Of a stretch of DNA of 50,505 nucleotides, positions 33,095-44,236 are shown piece after piece. The first letter of the stretch is position 1. Each line of letters starts with the position of its first letter. The notes beneath the pieces were generated by a model. The model worked only from the letters and a program-made list of their open reading frames with translations, did no database searches and was not told the DNA's origin. The stretch comes from Bondarzewia mesenterica (Eukaryota; Basidiomycota; Agaricomycetes; Russulales; Bondarzewiaceae), in contig SGPL01000222.1 of assembly GCA_004802705.1 (NCBI GenBank), forward strand, positions 1-50,505, in the 5' to 3' direction. The position numbers and the translations under genes are program-made.

Positions 33095-36000
33095 TCACCA
33101 TCCGAAGTGAACGAAAGGACCCCAGCGCGCAAAGGGTACGCCCTTCCTGCGCAGGTTCGCGACAGCGAGATGGAGCGCTCGAGCAGCGCGGGCAGTGTCA
33201 GGGGATGAGACGCGTGCACCGCTCTCGTCCTGAAACAAATGCTCATAGAAGCTGTCCACGATGTCCGGCCCGTCTGTATCGTAAATGGACCTGACGGGTT
33301 CAAATTAAGTTTGAAAATTTATCGTGCGAGCGAGCAACCTTGTCATGTACTTACCACATCGTCGCGACCGTTCCCCGAAATACAGCAAACAACAGCGTCG
33401 CGGCAAGATGCATCGCTTCGTCCGGCAGTTGGTCGTCGCCCATCGCCGTCTGGCACGCGCTGAGGAATGCCAATAAGGCATTTGGCATTGATTGCTCCAT
33501 AAGTTGCGAGACTGTCAACGGGCCATCTTCCAGCCAAAGCGAACTCCCCAGGGGGTTCTGTAAATCCTGTTTACCGTGACAGGCGAAGTGGACTATAGAA
33601 GCTGATGAAATATGTGACAACACATCTCTCACAAGTGAGGGCGCTTCCGGGATACCCAGTTTGACCAGGAAATGGGAGGGCACACGCTTCTCAATCATCT
33701 TCAGTTCATTGCCGACACACGGCAGCGAAAAGCGGCCTGGAGGAGAATGTATGGCGGCGAGAAGTTTGAAAGGCTCGGCGAGTTGGGGCGAGGGAGAGAG
33801 GAGCGCGTTGAGGGTGTGCGTGTAGGACGAGACGACGTATTGCGACAATACATCTTCATCGCCGCCGTGTACACTGTAAATGCCAGCTGCATGGAGCGGG
33901 AGGAATGTGAATGGCCCTGTGGGACACCACCATAGGCGTGGAGGCGAATCCGACTTCTGTAAGGCGAATGAACAGGGCAGCGCGGAGTGTGATGATGAAA
34001 TCGAGCTACTCACCTTCAAATCCAGTGAAAGAATGACTGGCTTGATGACACACTCCCACAGTATCCTCGAGATATCCTGGAAGACTAGATCAGGACTCCT
34101 GTGCCGCGTGACTGCGATTCGCTTCACTCGCAAATGCCGCTCAGGCTGTCCCTCTGTCATTGATTCGCGCCTCTTATCAATGAGCTCCTCGAGAGACGCT
34201 TGAAGGTCTTGAGGGAGAGTGAGAGAGGACGCTGCAAATCTCATGGAACGAATAAGATCTTCTGAGTCTGCCATAGTCAGATCGAGTGGGACATGTTTGA
34301 CTGTGGACGAGGTCAGAACCAAGGCATCACAACTAGATCGGCTCGCATTGATGATGACGACCGGACCGCGGGATGCCGCACTCTGAAGAATGTCGAATGA
34401 CTTGGGAAGAAGAAAGTTGTGGAATCCGTCCAGCATTCGGATATCTTGCAGCGTCGCCAGCCATTTGTCATTGAGTTTACGATAGTGACTTGCCTCTTGC
34501 TCCATCGAGATGATCTTGTGCGCACTGTCCGAAGGAGCTCTGGACGTATCCCGCTGGGATCCCTGCTCGAGCGCCCGCGAGATGTTCTCCAATTTTTGGA
34601 CAAGTGCAGGCTTCTCGCTCGAAGATCATCAAGTGGAGTGCGAAGTTGGAGGGCTTGCGACCAGAGAATCGCCCGACCCTCCTCGAGGAATTCTATGGCT
34701 TTTTTGAAGTCTCCAGATCGAATGGCACAAGCCGCGGCGTCGCGAGCCAGGCCATCACTTCGGGAAATGAGTGCTTCTTGACGAGATTGCAAGTTGAGTC
34801 CAAGCATGGCGATCCGAGGCAACAGTTGGATGGCAGCCCGATACGCCTCTAAAGCAGAGTCATGATTACCATCCGTACGCAGAGCCCAACTCCTGGCGGA
34901 GGCAAGACGGTCTAATGTTGATGCCGACGTGCACGCGACTGAAGCACGGAACGCAATGACAGCATCGTCCAAATACCGCTGTTGATGGGTACGATAGTAC
35001 AAGGCCAAGAGCACTAGCCCCAAGTTTCTGATGACATTGCATTGATGCGGGTGACCCGAGGGTAGTACGTCAAGCGCTTGCCGAGAAAACGAGATTGCTT
35101 CCTCCACGTCACCGAGCTGATCCGTCTGCTCAAACCGGGTTTGAAATGCAGTGGCCAGGTTGTTCAGAGACATCCATTGATCGGGATGCGGTGCAGGACG
35201 TAGATCGAGTGCCTGCCGATGAAACGAGATTGCCTCCTCCAGGTCACCAAGCTGACCCGTCTGCCCAAACCGGTCTCTAAGGGCATTGGCCAGATTGNTC
35301 AGCGACATCGATCGATCGGGATGTGGTGGGGGACGCAGCTCGAGTGCCTGCCGATGAAACAAGATTGTCTCATCCAGGTCACCAAGCTGACCCGTCTGCT
35401 GAAACTGGGTTTCAAGAGCAGTAGCCAGGTTGTTCAGCGAGTCCGATCGACCGGGATGCGGTGCGAGCCGCAGATTGAGTGCCTGCCGATGAAACGAGAT
35501 TGCCTCCTTCAGGTCACCAAGCTGACCCGTCTGCTTAAACCTAGTTAAAAGGACATTGGCCAGATTGTACAGTGAGCCTGATCGATGGGGATGTGGTGCT
35601 GGACACAGCTCGAGCGATTGCCGATGAAAGGAAATTGCCTCTTCTAGGTCACCAAGCTGACCTGTCCGCCCAAACCGGGCGAAAAGGGCATTGGCCAGAT
35701 TGTTNAGCGAGCNTGATCGATGGGGATGCGNTGCGGGANNCAGCTCGANNGCCTGCCGATGAAAGGAAATTGCCTCCTCCAGGTCATCGAGCTGACCCGT
35801 CTGCCCAAACCGAATCCAAAGGGCACCGCCCAGATCATTCAGTGACATGGATCGACGGGGGATGCGGTGTGGGACACAAATCGAGCGCCTGCCGATGAAA
35901 CGAGATTGCCTCGTCCAAATCAATCATCTTACTGATCTGTTCAAAGCGTTTTTGAAGTAGTGACGCGAGATTGAATATTATGATAGATAGTTCATCAGTA

Positions 36001-36341
36001 AGTGCAGAAGGGGCGCACAGGAACCCCTGAGAAGCAGCAAATGGATGTCGAAGATTGAGGGCTTCATGGTATAGCGTGATCGCCTCGTCTAAGTCTGGTT
36101 TTGAACATGTTTGGTCGAAGCGTGCCTTGACAGCGTCCGCGAGGTTGAGCAGTGATACCCGTCGATCGGGATGAGGTGAAGTTTCAGCTGAAGAGCCCGG
36201 CGATGCAAGAGAATGGACGTGTTCAAGTTCGAGATAGACGCTGCTATAGAGTGATTTGCCATCGTGGTAGGGTTGAGGACGGGATATTGAATGACGGTTT
36301 GAGCTCAAGCCCTGTCCTATGGGCAAGTTCGTCAGAACCAT
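33095..36341 (-). CDS. TPR-CHAT protein (tetratricopeptide array and caspase-like CHAT peptidase domain), with frameshifts
   Basis: N-terminal TPR repeats lead into a C-terminal CHAT domain, a caspase-fold cysteine peptidase relative. The TPR part begins near LLNLADAVKARFDQTCSKPD. It then shows about six near-identical 45-residue units (QLGDLEEAISFHRQALELRP, SLNNLANAL) and degenerate ones to about 34900. The linker is RSGDFKKAIEFLEEGRAILW and ENISRALEQGSQRD. CHAT shows LWWCPTGPFTFLPLHAAG, then HFACHG (probable His) and AFLSACQTAMGDD (probable Cys). It ends ATMWSIYDTDGPDIVDSFYE and WGPFVHFGW (stop 33095). Frame breaks are seen at 35857-35861 (five G where four fit), near 34620, and near 36180. 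Several Ns lie in the repeats. The true start may be upstream of 36341. Function unknown: bacterial TPR-CHAT proteins act as regulated proteases, but no target is evident here. Confidence 0.85.
35105..35915. repeat. Tandem 135-bp repeats encoding TPR units
   Basis: The anchor AGGTCACCAAGCTGACC recurs at 35241, 35376, 35511, 35646 and (with one change) 35781, exactly 135 bp apart, with a diverged copy at about 35107. Each unit encodes 45 residues of the TPR array. Nine or so N bases fall in two of the units, as expected where reads from near-identical copies conflict. Confidence 0.88.
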
Positions 36342-38157
36342 GGCAACATGATTGTGATACCATCGTTTACGAACTCAGGACGACGTACAACTCTTGCCCC
36401 GATTTCGACTTCACCTAGTTTTATCGTTCCGCACCCACCTATGACTCCCCTGCACGTATTTGAGATAGAACACCGTCAACAATGACTATCGTTAACGTAG
36501 TATCATGAGCAAGCAAGCAAGTTGACACGAGCGCTCATGCGAACGGGATGATAGACGTACCTGGTCTGCAACCTGGTGGGCACAAAGTGGAAAAATAACA
36601 TTAACGATACACCATGGGGGCTTTATATCGGACTATCCAGGTGCCAGAAGAAGGTTGCGTCCAACTAGGTCTCCGCGAGGCTGCTATTGTACTTGCTCAT
36701 GTTGGCTCCCGCATCGCCGCATCCATGAGGTAAAGCGGTCCAATACAGACTCATTAGATGAGTCCGATGAAGAATCTGCTACAGCATGATGATCTGCCCT
36801 GATCAGGAAAAAAAGGCGTACCGGCTGTGATTCAGGATGCCTCTGTACAGTATCTCGGAAAATACGGAGCTCAAAACAAGCGTTCCAGCGCTCGTCAATA
36901 AAGCCACGATTGACATAAATGTACTACTTGCCTTCTTCATAGAACGGTAGAGACCATTCGGGGTAATACATGCTGTTAATGCTGTGTGACAAACAGACGA
37001 GGAAGCAAGTAAAGGAACCTCTAGGAACCCTCGCGGATGACAAAGTCTTCTGTTTGCACTGGTTTTGGATAGTTGGATGGAAGACTAAGTATTTTAGAAA
37101 GGTCAGAGCGACAGGCTGCACAACTTGAATGTTCAGAGAACTGTTCCAACGAGGACACTGCCATACAGCAGTCCGCGCACGGATGCGGATGCAGTGATCC
37201 CAGTACCAGTCCCCAGACACTCCTTGGAGCAGAATAAACGGTTGCCTTTACCTGTTACAGTTTGAACGAAAATTGCGATGCCTTCATGGAAGCTATGAAT
37301 GTGCTCGATAAAATCAAGTTTCATCGGAAGGCGATGTAATCGTGGTGAAGACAAGAAGTCACTCTTCCGGACCAGAACGTGCACGCTCGCTGGATTTGAC
37401 CTCAGCGATCAACGGCAACACGCTTGCGCAATGCGCTGCATGCACGAACGAAAGAATAAAAAACAACGCACGGGAATTTAATCTGACCGCCAGTCCAGAC
37501 TCCACATGCCGCATACAGCCGCATACATCTCCATACCTTACACAAATATCAGGATACGCGGACATAATGAAGAGCTCGCGCATTTCTGTGACGCAGATCG
37601 AGCCGTCGACAAAAGCAGAAAGCTAAGGGTCTTGATCATCCTCATGACGAGCTTCGGCAGGTGACGTTAGCGAGGAGGAGGAGGGGTTGAGTTGGTCAAC
37701 GCGGTGGAATAGGAATTGGGTTAGGTACTGAGTGCACACCGGCCACATTGCATGGGATACATATCAAATAGCGTCCGTGAATAAGTAAGAAAATAGCTCG
37801 AGGAAAGTCAAGACTAAGTGCGAGCTGAGAGAGGCTCACCATCCGAAAAAGTCAATGTAAGTAAGTAGGCACACGAGCATCATTCGAAAAAGAAGAAAAG
37901 AAAGGACAGCGAAGGAAGTATGTGTGAGACATCAATATTCAATGCGCAGCGCGCTCTTCGTTTCATTCGTTCGTTTTTAAAAATCAAAAAAGGGGATTGA
38001 GTGAAGCAATTTTTGAGATTTGCCTGAACACTGCGTCCGGAAGTTATCAGCTCCGTTTCGAAGCGCCACATGGAAGAGCCTTTCGCTCTCCGAGATCTGG
38101 GCCTGACTCGAGCAGCGGGAGTCCGTTTGTCTGCTCACTCCTCTCATTGTTCACAAA
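36342..38157. other. Gene-poor 1.8 kb between TPR-CHAT and HIS4
   Basis: The left end may hold missing 5' exons of the TPR-CHAT gene. The right end is the HIS4 promoter. Short open frames in between lack conserved motifs and splice support. The 37860-37910 strip is purine-rich. No RNA gene or transposon feature was found. Confidence 0.4.
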
Positions 38158-38183
38158 ATGTCTGCTTTTCTGCCTTTGCTTGA
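38070..38183 (+). promoter_or_regulatory. Possible overlapping upstream ORF of HIS4
   Basis: ATG at 38070 opens a 37-codon frame that passes over the HIS4 ATG (38158) in another frame and stops at 38181-38183. If the transcript starts upstream of 38070 this would reduce HIS4 initiation. The transcription start is unknown. Confidence 0.35.
38104..38109 (+). promoter_or_regulatory. Gcn4/CPC1-like site TGACTC
   Basis: TGACTC, the core of the Gcn4/CPC1 amino-acid-control site, lies 49 bp before the HIS4 start. Fungal HIS genes are classic targets of this control. A six-base match can be chance. Confidence 0.4.
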
Positions 38184-40868
38184 AAACCCTGACGATGAAC
38201 TCGAGGCAGTCTTGTCTCGTATCGGTCCTATTATCCTCCCGGTCTTGCCCAGTCTAATTGACGCCGCTTCAAATCAGACTTATCTCGACCGTTATATTCT
38301 CGTCGACCACGACACCTCCATAGACTTGAACGGTATTATTTCATGCCTTGATCGAGGCGCAGAAAAGATCATTGTACCACTCGCTTGGGCTCCAGAGCTC
38401 ATCGGGGTCATCCCGTCCGACCGACTCCTTCTCCTTTTGGACGTCGCGAATGCGAGCGCCGTCTCCGACAAGGTGCGAAGTGGTGTTTCTGGCGTCCTGC
38501 TCAAATCCTCCACACTGGAGTTGGACCTCATCTCCTCCATCTCCCGTTTCTTCGCCGGATCTTCCATATTTGTCCTCCCTGCCGCGTACGGGCCCCTCTC
38601 CCCTTCGACGATTAGAGGCCTGCTCGATGTCGGCGCAACGTTGGTACTTCCGTCCTCTCAGCTCACCCTCTCAACCTCGTCCTCAACACAACTGAACGTT
38701 GCGGAGGCATTCCTCGCACCCGTGATATCCGATCGCCCGGACGGCCTCTTTCCGACGGTCGTCTCTTCTTACTTGCAGGGTGGTCGATCCCTTGGTCTCG
38801 TCTATTCCTCTTCTGAATCTATCAAGGAGAGTATCATAACTGGAAAGGGGGTATATCACTCGCGCAAGCACGGACTCTGGCGGAAAGGGGAGACATCGGG
38901 GGCGACGCAAGACGTCGTACGCATCCGCCTGGACTGCGATTCTGACTGCCTCGAGTTTAGCGTCATTCAGCACGGTATTGGATTTTGTCATCTCAACAGA
39001 GCATCATGCTTCGGCCAAATTCAGGGATTGTCTGCGCTTGAGTCGACCCTGCGATCCCGCTTGGAGTCTGCACCGGAAGGCTCTTATACCCGCAGGCTAT
39101 TCAGCGACCCTCAGCTGCTGCGCGCCAAAGTTATGGAAGAGGCAGACGAGTTGTGCAGAGCGGAGACCAAAGAGGAAGTAGCTTTCGAAGCGGCAGATCT
39201 GCTCTACTTTGCATTGGCACGCTGTGTCGCCGCGGGCGTCGGCATCGTAGATATCGAGAAGTCACTCGACGCCAAGGCCCGCAAAGTGACCCGGCGACCA
39301 GGGAATTCGAAGCCGCAATGGACAGCGAAAACGCAACCCCCACCTCCTCCCACTCAACCCGCTGCACCAATCAAAGAGTTCCCAGGTCCTGACGCTCCCA
39401 TCCGCATGCGCACCTATGATCTATCCACTGTTACCGCCTCCGAGCGTGCACAACTGCTCCGCCGTCCAGTCCTCAAATTCGACGAGATGATCGCCAAAGT
39501 CAAACCCATCGTCGACAGTGTGCGCACGCGTGGGGACGCAGCGCTGCTCGAGCTGACTGCCAAATTCGACAAGGCACAACTCACGTCGACAGTCGTCTTC
39601 CCGCCGTTCCCGCCGGAGAGCATGCAGATCGACGCGTCCGTGCGCGCGTCCATTGACACTGCATACGCCAACATCCGCATGTTCCACGAGGCACAGGCGC
39701 GCGACGCGTCGCTCGTCGTCGAAACCATGCCCGGTGTCGTGTGCTCCCGCTTTGCGCGTCCGATTGCGCGCGTTGGCCTGTATGTCCCCGGGGGTACAGC
39801 TATCTTGCCATCAACTGCACTCATGTTGGGCATCCCAGCACAGGTCGCAGGCTGTAAGGAGGTCGTGCTAGCCACGCCCCCCTCGCGCCGATGGCAGCAT
39901 CTCTCCCGAGGTCATGTACGTCGCTCACCTCGTTGGCGCATCTGCTATCCTCAAGGCTGGCGGGGGACAGGCTGTCGCCGCGCTCGCGTACGGCACGGAG
40001 ACCGTGCCCAAGGTGGACAAGATATTTGGGCCTGGCAATCAGTGGGTGACAGCAGCCAAAATGCTCGTCCAGAACGATACAGATGCGCTCGTGTCTATCG
40101 ACATGCCCGCAGGGCCGTCTGAAGTCCTAGTAAGTCGCCGCTCCACATTCGTCTTTTGCCATTCACATCTGTCAGTCCTCTTTCTGACGGAACGCACGCA
40201 GGTGATCGCCGACCACACGTGCAACCCCGCCTTTGTCGCCGCCGATCTCCTCTCGCAAGCCGAGCATGGCGTCGACTCGCAAGTCGTCCTCGTCGGCGTG
40301 AACCTCTCCTCCGCAGCGCTTGCGGCAGTTGAACGCGAGGTTGACACGCAGGCCCACGCGCTTGAGCGCGTCGCCATCGTGCGGCAGTCGATTGCGAAGA
40401 GCATCATCGTGCAGGCGGCCTCCGTCGAGGACGCTTTCGACTTTTCCAACGATTACGCCCCGGAGCACCTCATCTTGCACCTCGAAGACGCGAGTGCCAA
40501 AGTGGCCCTTGTCGAGAACGCGGGCAGCGTGTTCGTGGGCCCCTTCTCCCCAGAGAGGTACGCAAAAGCCCGCTTACCCATTCTTTGCCCTCCCTCTTAC
40601 TGTCTCATTGACGATTTGCTTTGTTTTCTCTCTCTGCAGTTGTGGCGACTATGCATCCGGCACGAATCATACCCTCCCGACGAACGGATACGCGCGGCAG
40701 TTCAGTGGCGTCAACACGCTCTCATTCCAAAAGCACATTACCTCGCAGGAGCTCACGTCCGCTGGCCTGCAAAAACTTGGACCCGTCGTGGCTACCCTCG
40801 CCGACTGTGAGGGCCTCCAGGCCCATGCCAATGCCGTTCGCATACGTTTGCGCGCAGCCGCCGCTTGA
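38158..40868 (+). CDS. HIS4: HIS4, trifunctional histidine biosynthesis enzyme (homopolymer frameshift)
   Basis: Catalyses steps 2, 3, 9 and 10 of histidine synthesis. The start at 38158 gives [21 protein letters not shown] fungal N-terminal region covers about residues 1-225. The phosphoribosyl-AMP cyclohydrolase domain has [17 protein letters not shown] (from residue 234) and [17 protein letters not shown]. The phosphoribosyl-ATP pyrophosphohydrolase domain has [20 protein letters not shown] and [10 protein letters not shown] (about 320-350). Histidinol dehydrogenase runs from about 415: [60 protein letters not shown] and [19 protein letters not shown]. Two introns (after 40131 and near 40557) restore EVLVIAD and [11 protein letters not shown]. 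At 39877-39882 six C break the frame between LATPP and [18 protein letters not shown]; five would restore it. No residue of the active sites is otherwise lost. Confidence 0.95.
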
Positions 40869-41184
40869 GCGGGGCAGCCACTATCCGACCGCCAATCTCA
40901 TAACAAAGATGATGTGTAAGATAAAGGGAATTTATCAAGCTGTATTTCTCTCTCTCTTGTTGTTAGGATAGATGCTTTGGTTGGTTAACGTTTAATTCTG
41001 TATGTGGTGAGTCTTAGTTGTGTCTCAATCTGGTCATTCTATTAACATGTCATCACGTGCCACAGATTATGGCTAAGACATTCCGTATCCATAGAAAACA
41101 AACAAAGTCTATAGCACTAGCGACGACATAGCATCAAACGACAGAATAAAAAGAAAGAAGGAAATAAAAAAGACCAGCAGGAGC
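40869..41184. other. Convergent intergenic 3' flanks
   Basis: Spacer between the HIS4 and PDB1 stop codons. CT-rich at 40945-40963 and A-rich at 41148-41170. No gene or terminator structure recognised. Confidence 0.5.
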
Positions 41185-42668
41185 TTAGTTGGTCCTGTAC
41201 AGTGCCCGCTTGGCGACCTTGACGATTAGTGGCACGTCTGGGAATGCGAGGGCCTCCAAGTTCGCAGCGTACTGATCGCAGAAAACTGAGCTGAGCACAG
41301 GACTATCAATCATGAAGGGAAAAGGAACTTACAGGAGTGGGGACATCGGCACCGGTGATACGCTCGACAGGCGCATCGAGATAGTCGAAGGCCTCGCTCT
41401 CAACGACCTGGGCACAGATCTCGGAGCCGACACCGAATGCTGGGAAGCCACCCTCCACAGTGACAAGGCTGACGTATCGTCAGTACTCAATCTTGGATCT
41501 TGGATATGAAAAAGATGCGCACCGGTTCGTTTTCTTGACTGATGCCTTGATGGTGTTGATGTCTAGTGGGCGGATACTGCGCAAGTTGATGACCTCAGCC
41601 TTGATACCCTCCTTCGCAAGAATATCAGCAGCCTCAAGACTGTACGAAACCATCCTGCTGTGTGCAACGATGGTGATGTCGCTGCCCTCCCGCTCAACCT
41701 TAGCTTTGCCGATAGGAAGCAGGAAGTTGTCAGACATGGCCTCGGCCGACATTGGGAATGTGACGCCATAAAGCATTTCGTTTTCAAGGAACACAACTGG
41801 GTTGGGATCGCGAATGGCCGACTACATCATGGCAGGCGCGCGTCAATGTCTGTTTGTAAGGAGGCGACAGACGGAGGACAGTACCTTGAGCAGTCCCTTG
41901 CAATCCTCCGCACTCCACGGGCTGACCACCTTCAACCCAGGAATCTGCCCATACCATGAAGAATAATCTTGCGAGTGCTGAGCGGCGACACCAGCAGCGG
42001 CACCGTTAGGACCACGGAAGACTACCGGACATGGGACGTTACCGCCAGACATGTAATAAGTCTTGCCAGCAGAGTTGACAATCTGATCAATGGCCTGCAT
42101 CGCGAAGTTGAATGTCATAAACTCGCATCTATGACCGAGGAAAGCTGCATCTCAGTGATCGCGCCAACTGGAAGTAAGTAATGATGTAAAATACTGACAT
42201 GGGTCTCAAACCGGAAAGTGCAGCGCCAACAGCGAGGCCGGTGAAACCCATCTCAGTGATGGGAGTGTCCACGACCCGCTTTTCGCCGAACTTGTCAAGA
42301 AGGCCCTTGGTGATCTGATTAATTTAGGCAGTGAGTATGATGGGAAGGAAAAAGCGAACGGAGTGGTGCGACCTTGTAAGCGCCATTATAGCGAGCGACC
42401 TCCTCACCGATAATGAAGACCTTCTCGTCGCGGATCATCTCCTCCTCCATGGCCAAGTTGAGTGCGTCGCGAACAGTCATCTAAAAAACATATATGATGT
42501 TCGATAACGTCGTATGAGGTGAGCAGGGCTACGTGTATCACTGACGGAGTGCTGTTCGGACTCTGTCGCATATGCGCGGACCGCTGCTCGACGCGCCGCG
42601 AGTGAAGGGCCTGCGCGTGCATGGGAGAGAGCGGGGGCGAGACGGGAGAAGGCTGCTCTGGCGGCCAT
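41185..42668 (-). CDS. PDB1: PDB1, pyruvate dehydrogenase E1 beta subunit, mitochondrial
   Basis: Together with E1 alpha it decarboxylates pyruvate in the mitochondrial matrix. The start at 42668 gives [20 protein letters not shown] and an Arg/Ala-rich presequence. The mature part begins [20 protein letters not shown] with [16 protein letters not shown]. Further exons are [40 protein letters not shown] and [20 protein letters not shown]. Then come [56 protein letters not shown] and [20 protein letters not shown]. It ends [19 protein letters not shown] (stop 41185-41187). The thiamine-diphosphate half-site and transketolase C-domain are complete. About seven short introns. The length, about 370 residues, is normal. 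It shares a 189-bp divergent promoter with the SDR gene. Confidence 0.95.
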
Positions 42669-42857
42669 TTGGGTAGTTTTGGAGAGGAGGAGGGAGGAGA
42701 TGGAGGATGGGTCAAGTCAGCACGTCAAGGATGTGGTCGGGTGCAATTGGATATGGACTTTTGGGGAAAACAAATACACGTAAATAACGCGCGGTCCGGT
42801 CGCTTCCCGCCACGCTCTCCTAGACTCCTCGTACACACTGACCTTGACTCCTGAGCA

Positions 42858-43892
42858 ATGTTCGCATCCGAGCCGCTCACCACGGCGCCTACCCCATCGC
42901 CTGTCGTCGTTATCACCGGCGCCTCAAAGTGCTTATGTCTTCTGCAGCTTACAGTCATGACAGTCGTCTGACAAACTCTCGTCCAGGGGCCTCGGTCTTG
43001 CAATTACGACTATCCTCCTCAAAGAATTCAATGCGACTGTCGTCGCCATTTCTCGCACTCGCACACCTGAGATTATCGAGCTCTTGAACGCACATACCGG
43101 GTCGTTGAAGGTTGTCGAATGCAGCGTGTCAGTGGCCACATCTTCCATGGCCTCACGTCTGTCTGAATGACCCACGACCGCACAGTACCGATGAACCCGC
43201 CTTCACCAAGGCCATCACGGATGCCGCGAACGACTGCCACGGCATCGACAGTCTTATTCTCAACGCAGGAACCCTTGAACCTCTCGGACGCATTGATTCT
43301 CAAGCCAACACTCTGGACGCCTGGAAAGCTAACTTTGACGTCAATTTCTTCTCGTTGATCACTGCGCTCAAAGCCGCCCTCCCTGCCTTGCGTCAAAGTC
43401 TGTCCGGAGGCAAGGTCGTCTTTGTTAGCTCCGGTGCTGCTACGGGCAACACCTACGGATGGGGCCCGTACAATGCCAGTAAGGCCGCCCTCAACAGTCT
43501 GTGCAGGCGCGTAGCAAATCACTGCTCATGTTACTTATCACCAACATTTGGATCAACAGGACTCTTGCGCAGGAAGAACCAGACATTGTCACGGTAGCTG
43601 TGCGCCCGGGAAAAATGGATACTGCTGTAGGTCTTCGATTGCATTCTTTGCTATTGCTTCATTGACGGATGGTCGCCTCCAGATGCAATTTGCACTCCGT
43701 GAGCGGGGAGGCCCCCACATGAAAGAGGAAGATTACCAGATGTTCGTCCGTGAGTACGACGAGGGTAAGCTTGTGCATCCCGAGGATACGGGCTACATTA
43801 TCGCGGGACTGGCATTGGGGGCACCCGAGGACCTGACTGGGAAGTTTGTGAGCTGGAACTCGGAGGAGTGCGGGGAGTTCCAAAGAGAATAG
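42858..43892 (+). CDS. Short-chain dehydrogenase/reductase, sepiapterin/benzil-reductase-like
   Basis: NAD(P)(H)-dependent oxidoreductase. The start at 42858 gives MFASEPLTTAPTPSPVVVIT and GASK, an intron, then GLGLAITTILLKEFNATVVA, forming the nucleotide-binding TGxxxGxG motif across the splice. Then come SLILNAGTLEPLGRIDSQAN (the NAG motif), VVFVSSGAATGNTYGWGPYN with catalytic Ser and Tyr, and ASKAALNSL with the catalytic Lys (YxxxK). After another intron are TLAQEEPDIVTVAVRPGKMD, MQFALRERGGPHMKEEDYQM and a C-terminus FVSWNSEECGEFQRE. About 255 residues, a normal classical SDR. It resembles yeast Irc24-type reductases; the substrate is not readable from sequence. No targeting signal. Confidence 0.88.
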
Positions 43893-44236
43893 CTGCAAAG
43901 TTACATGATACATTCCATTATTGTGCGTATTCTGTGCGTTCTGTGTGTACGAGATCACGCGTTTGTTGTCAGGATAGGAAAGCAGAAAATCAGAATGTTT
44001 GTACACTAGTCTCGCGAAGTTAGGTTGACAGAAGTTTCTCCGTAAGTGCCTGCGTTTTATGGAAAAACAATCAGTAGCCTTGGATTGGCGTCCAAGGCGC
44101 GGTCCGCGTTAGCTCGTCAAGTGTCTATTGATACGATCCACCAGTTACTGTTGTGTGAGCTTGCATAGAAGCGATGATACATTCATAGTCGCCGCTTGCC
44201 CCTGTCTTCAGCTACAGACCCGTCTTACCCACAACC
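43893..44236. other. Intergenic between SDR and amidohydrolase genes
   Basis: Both genes are on the plus strand. This stretch should hold the SDR 3' UTR and the amidohydrolase promoter. No TATA box or repeat recognised. Confidence 0.45.

Noticed and set aside
35857..35861. Splitting the TPR-CHAT locus into two genes at the frameshift
   Set aside because: The TPR unit is continuous across the break (FHRQALDLCPTPHP then RRSMSLNDLGGAL), so one gene with an indel explains it better.
37133..37384. Short minus-strand frame considered as a mating pheromone precursor
   Set aside because: No C-terminal CaaX motif and no acidic-aromatic processing site.
43073..43522. Antisense open frame over the SDR gene
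   Set aside because: Shadow of a strongly conserved SDR on the plus strand.
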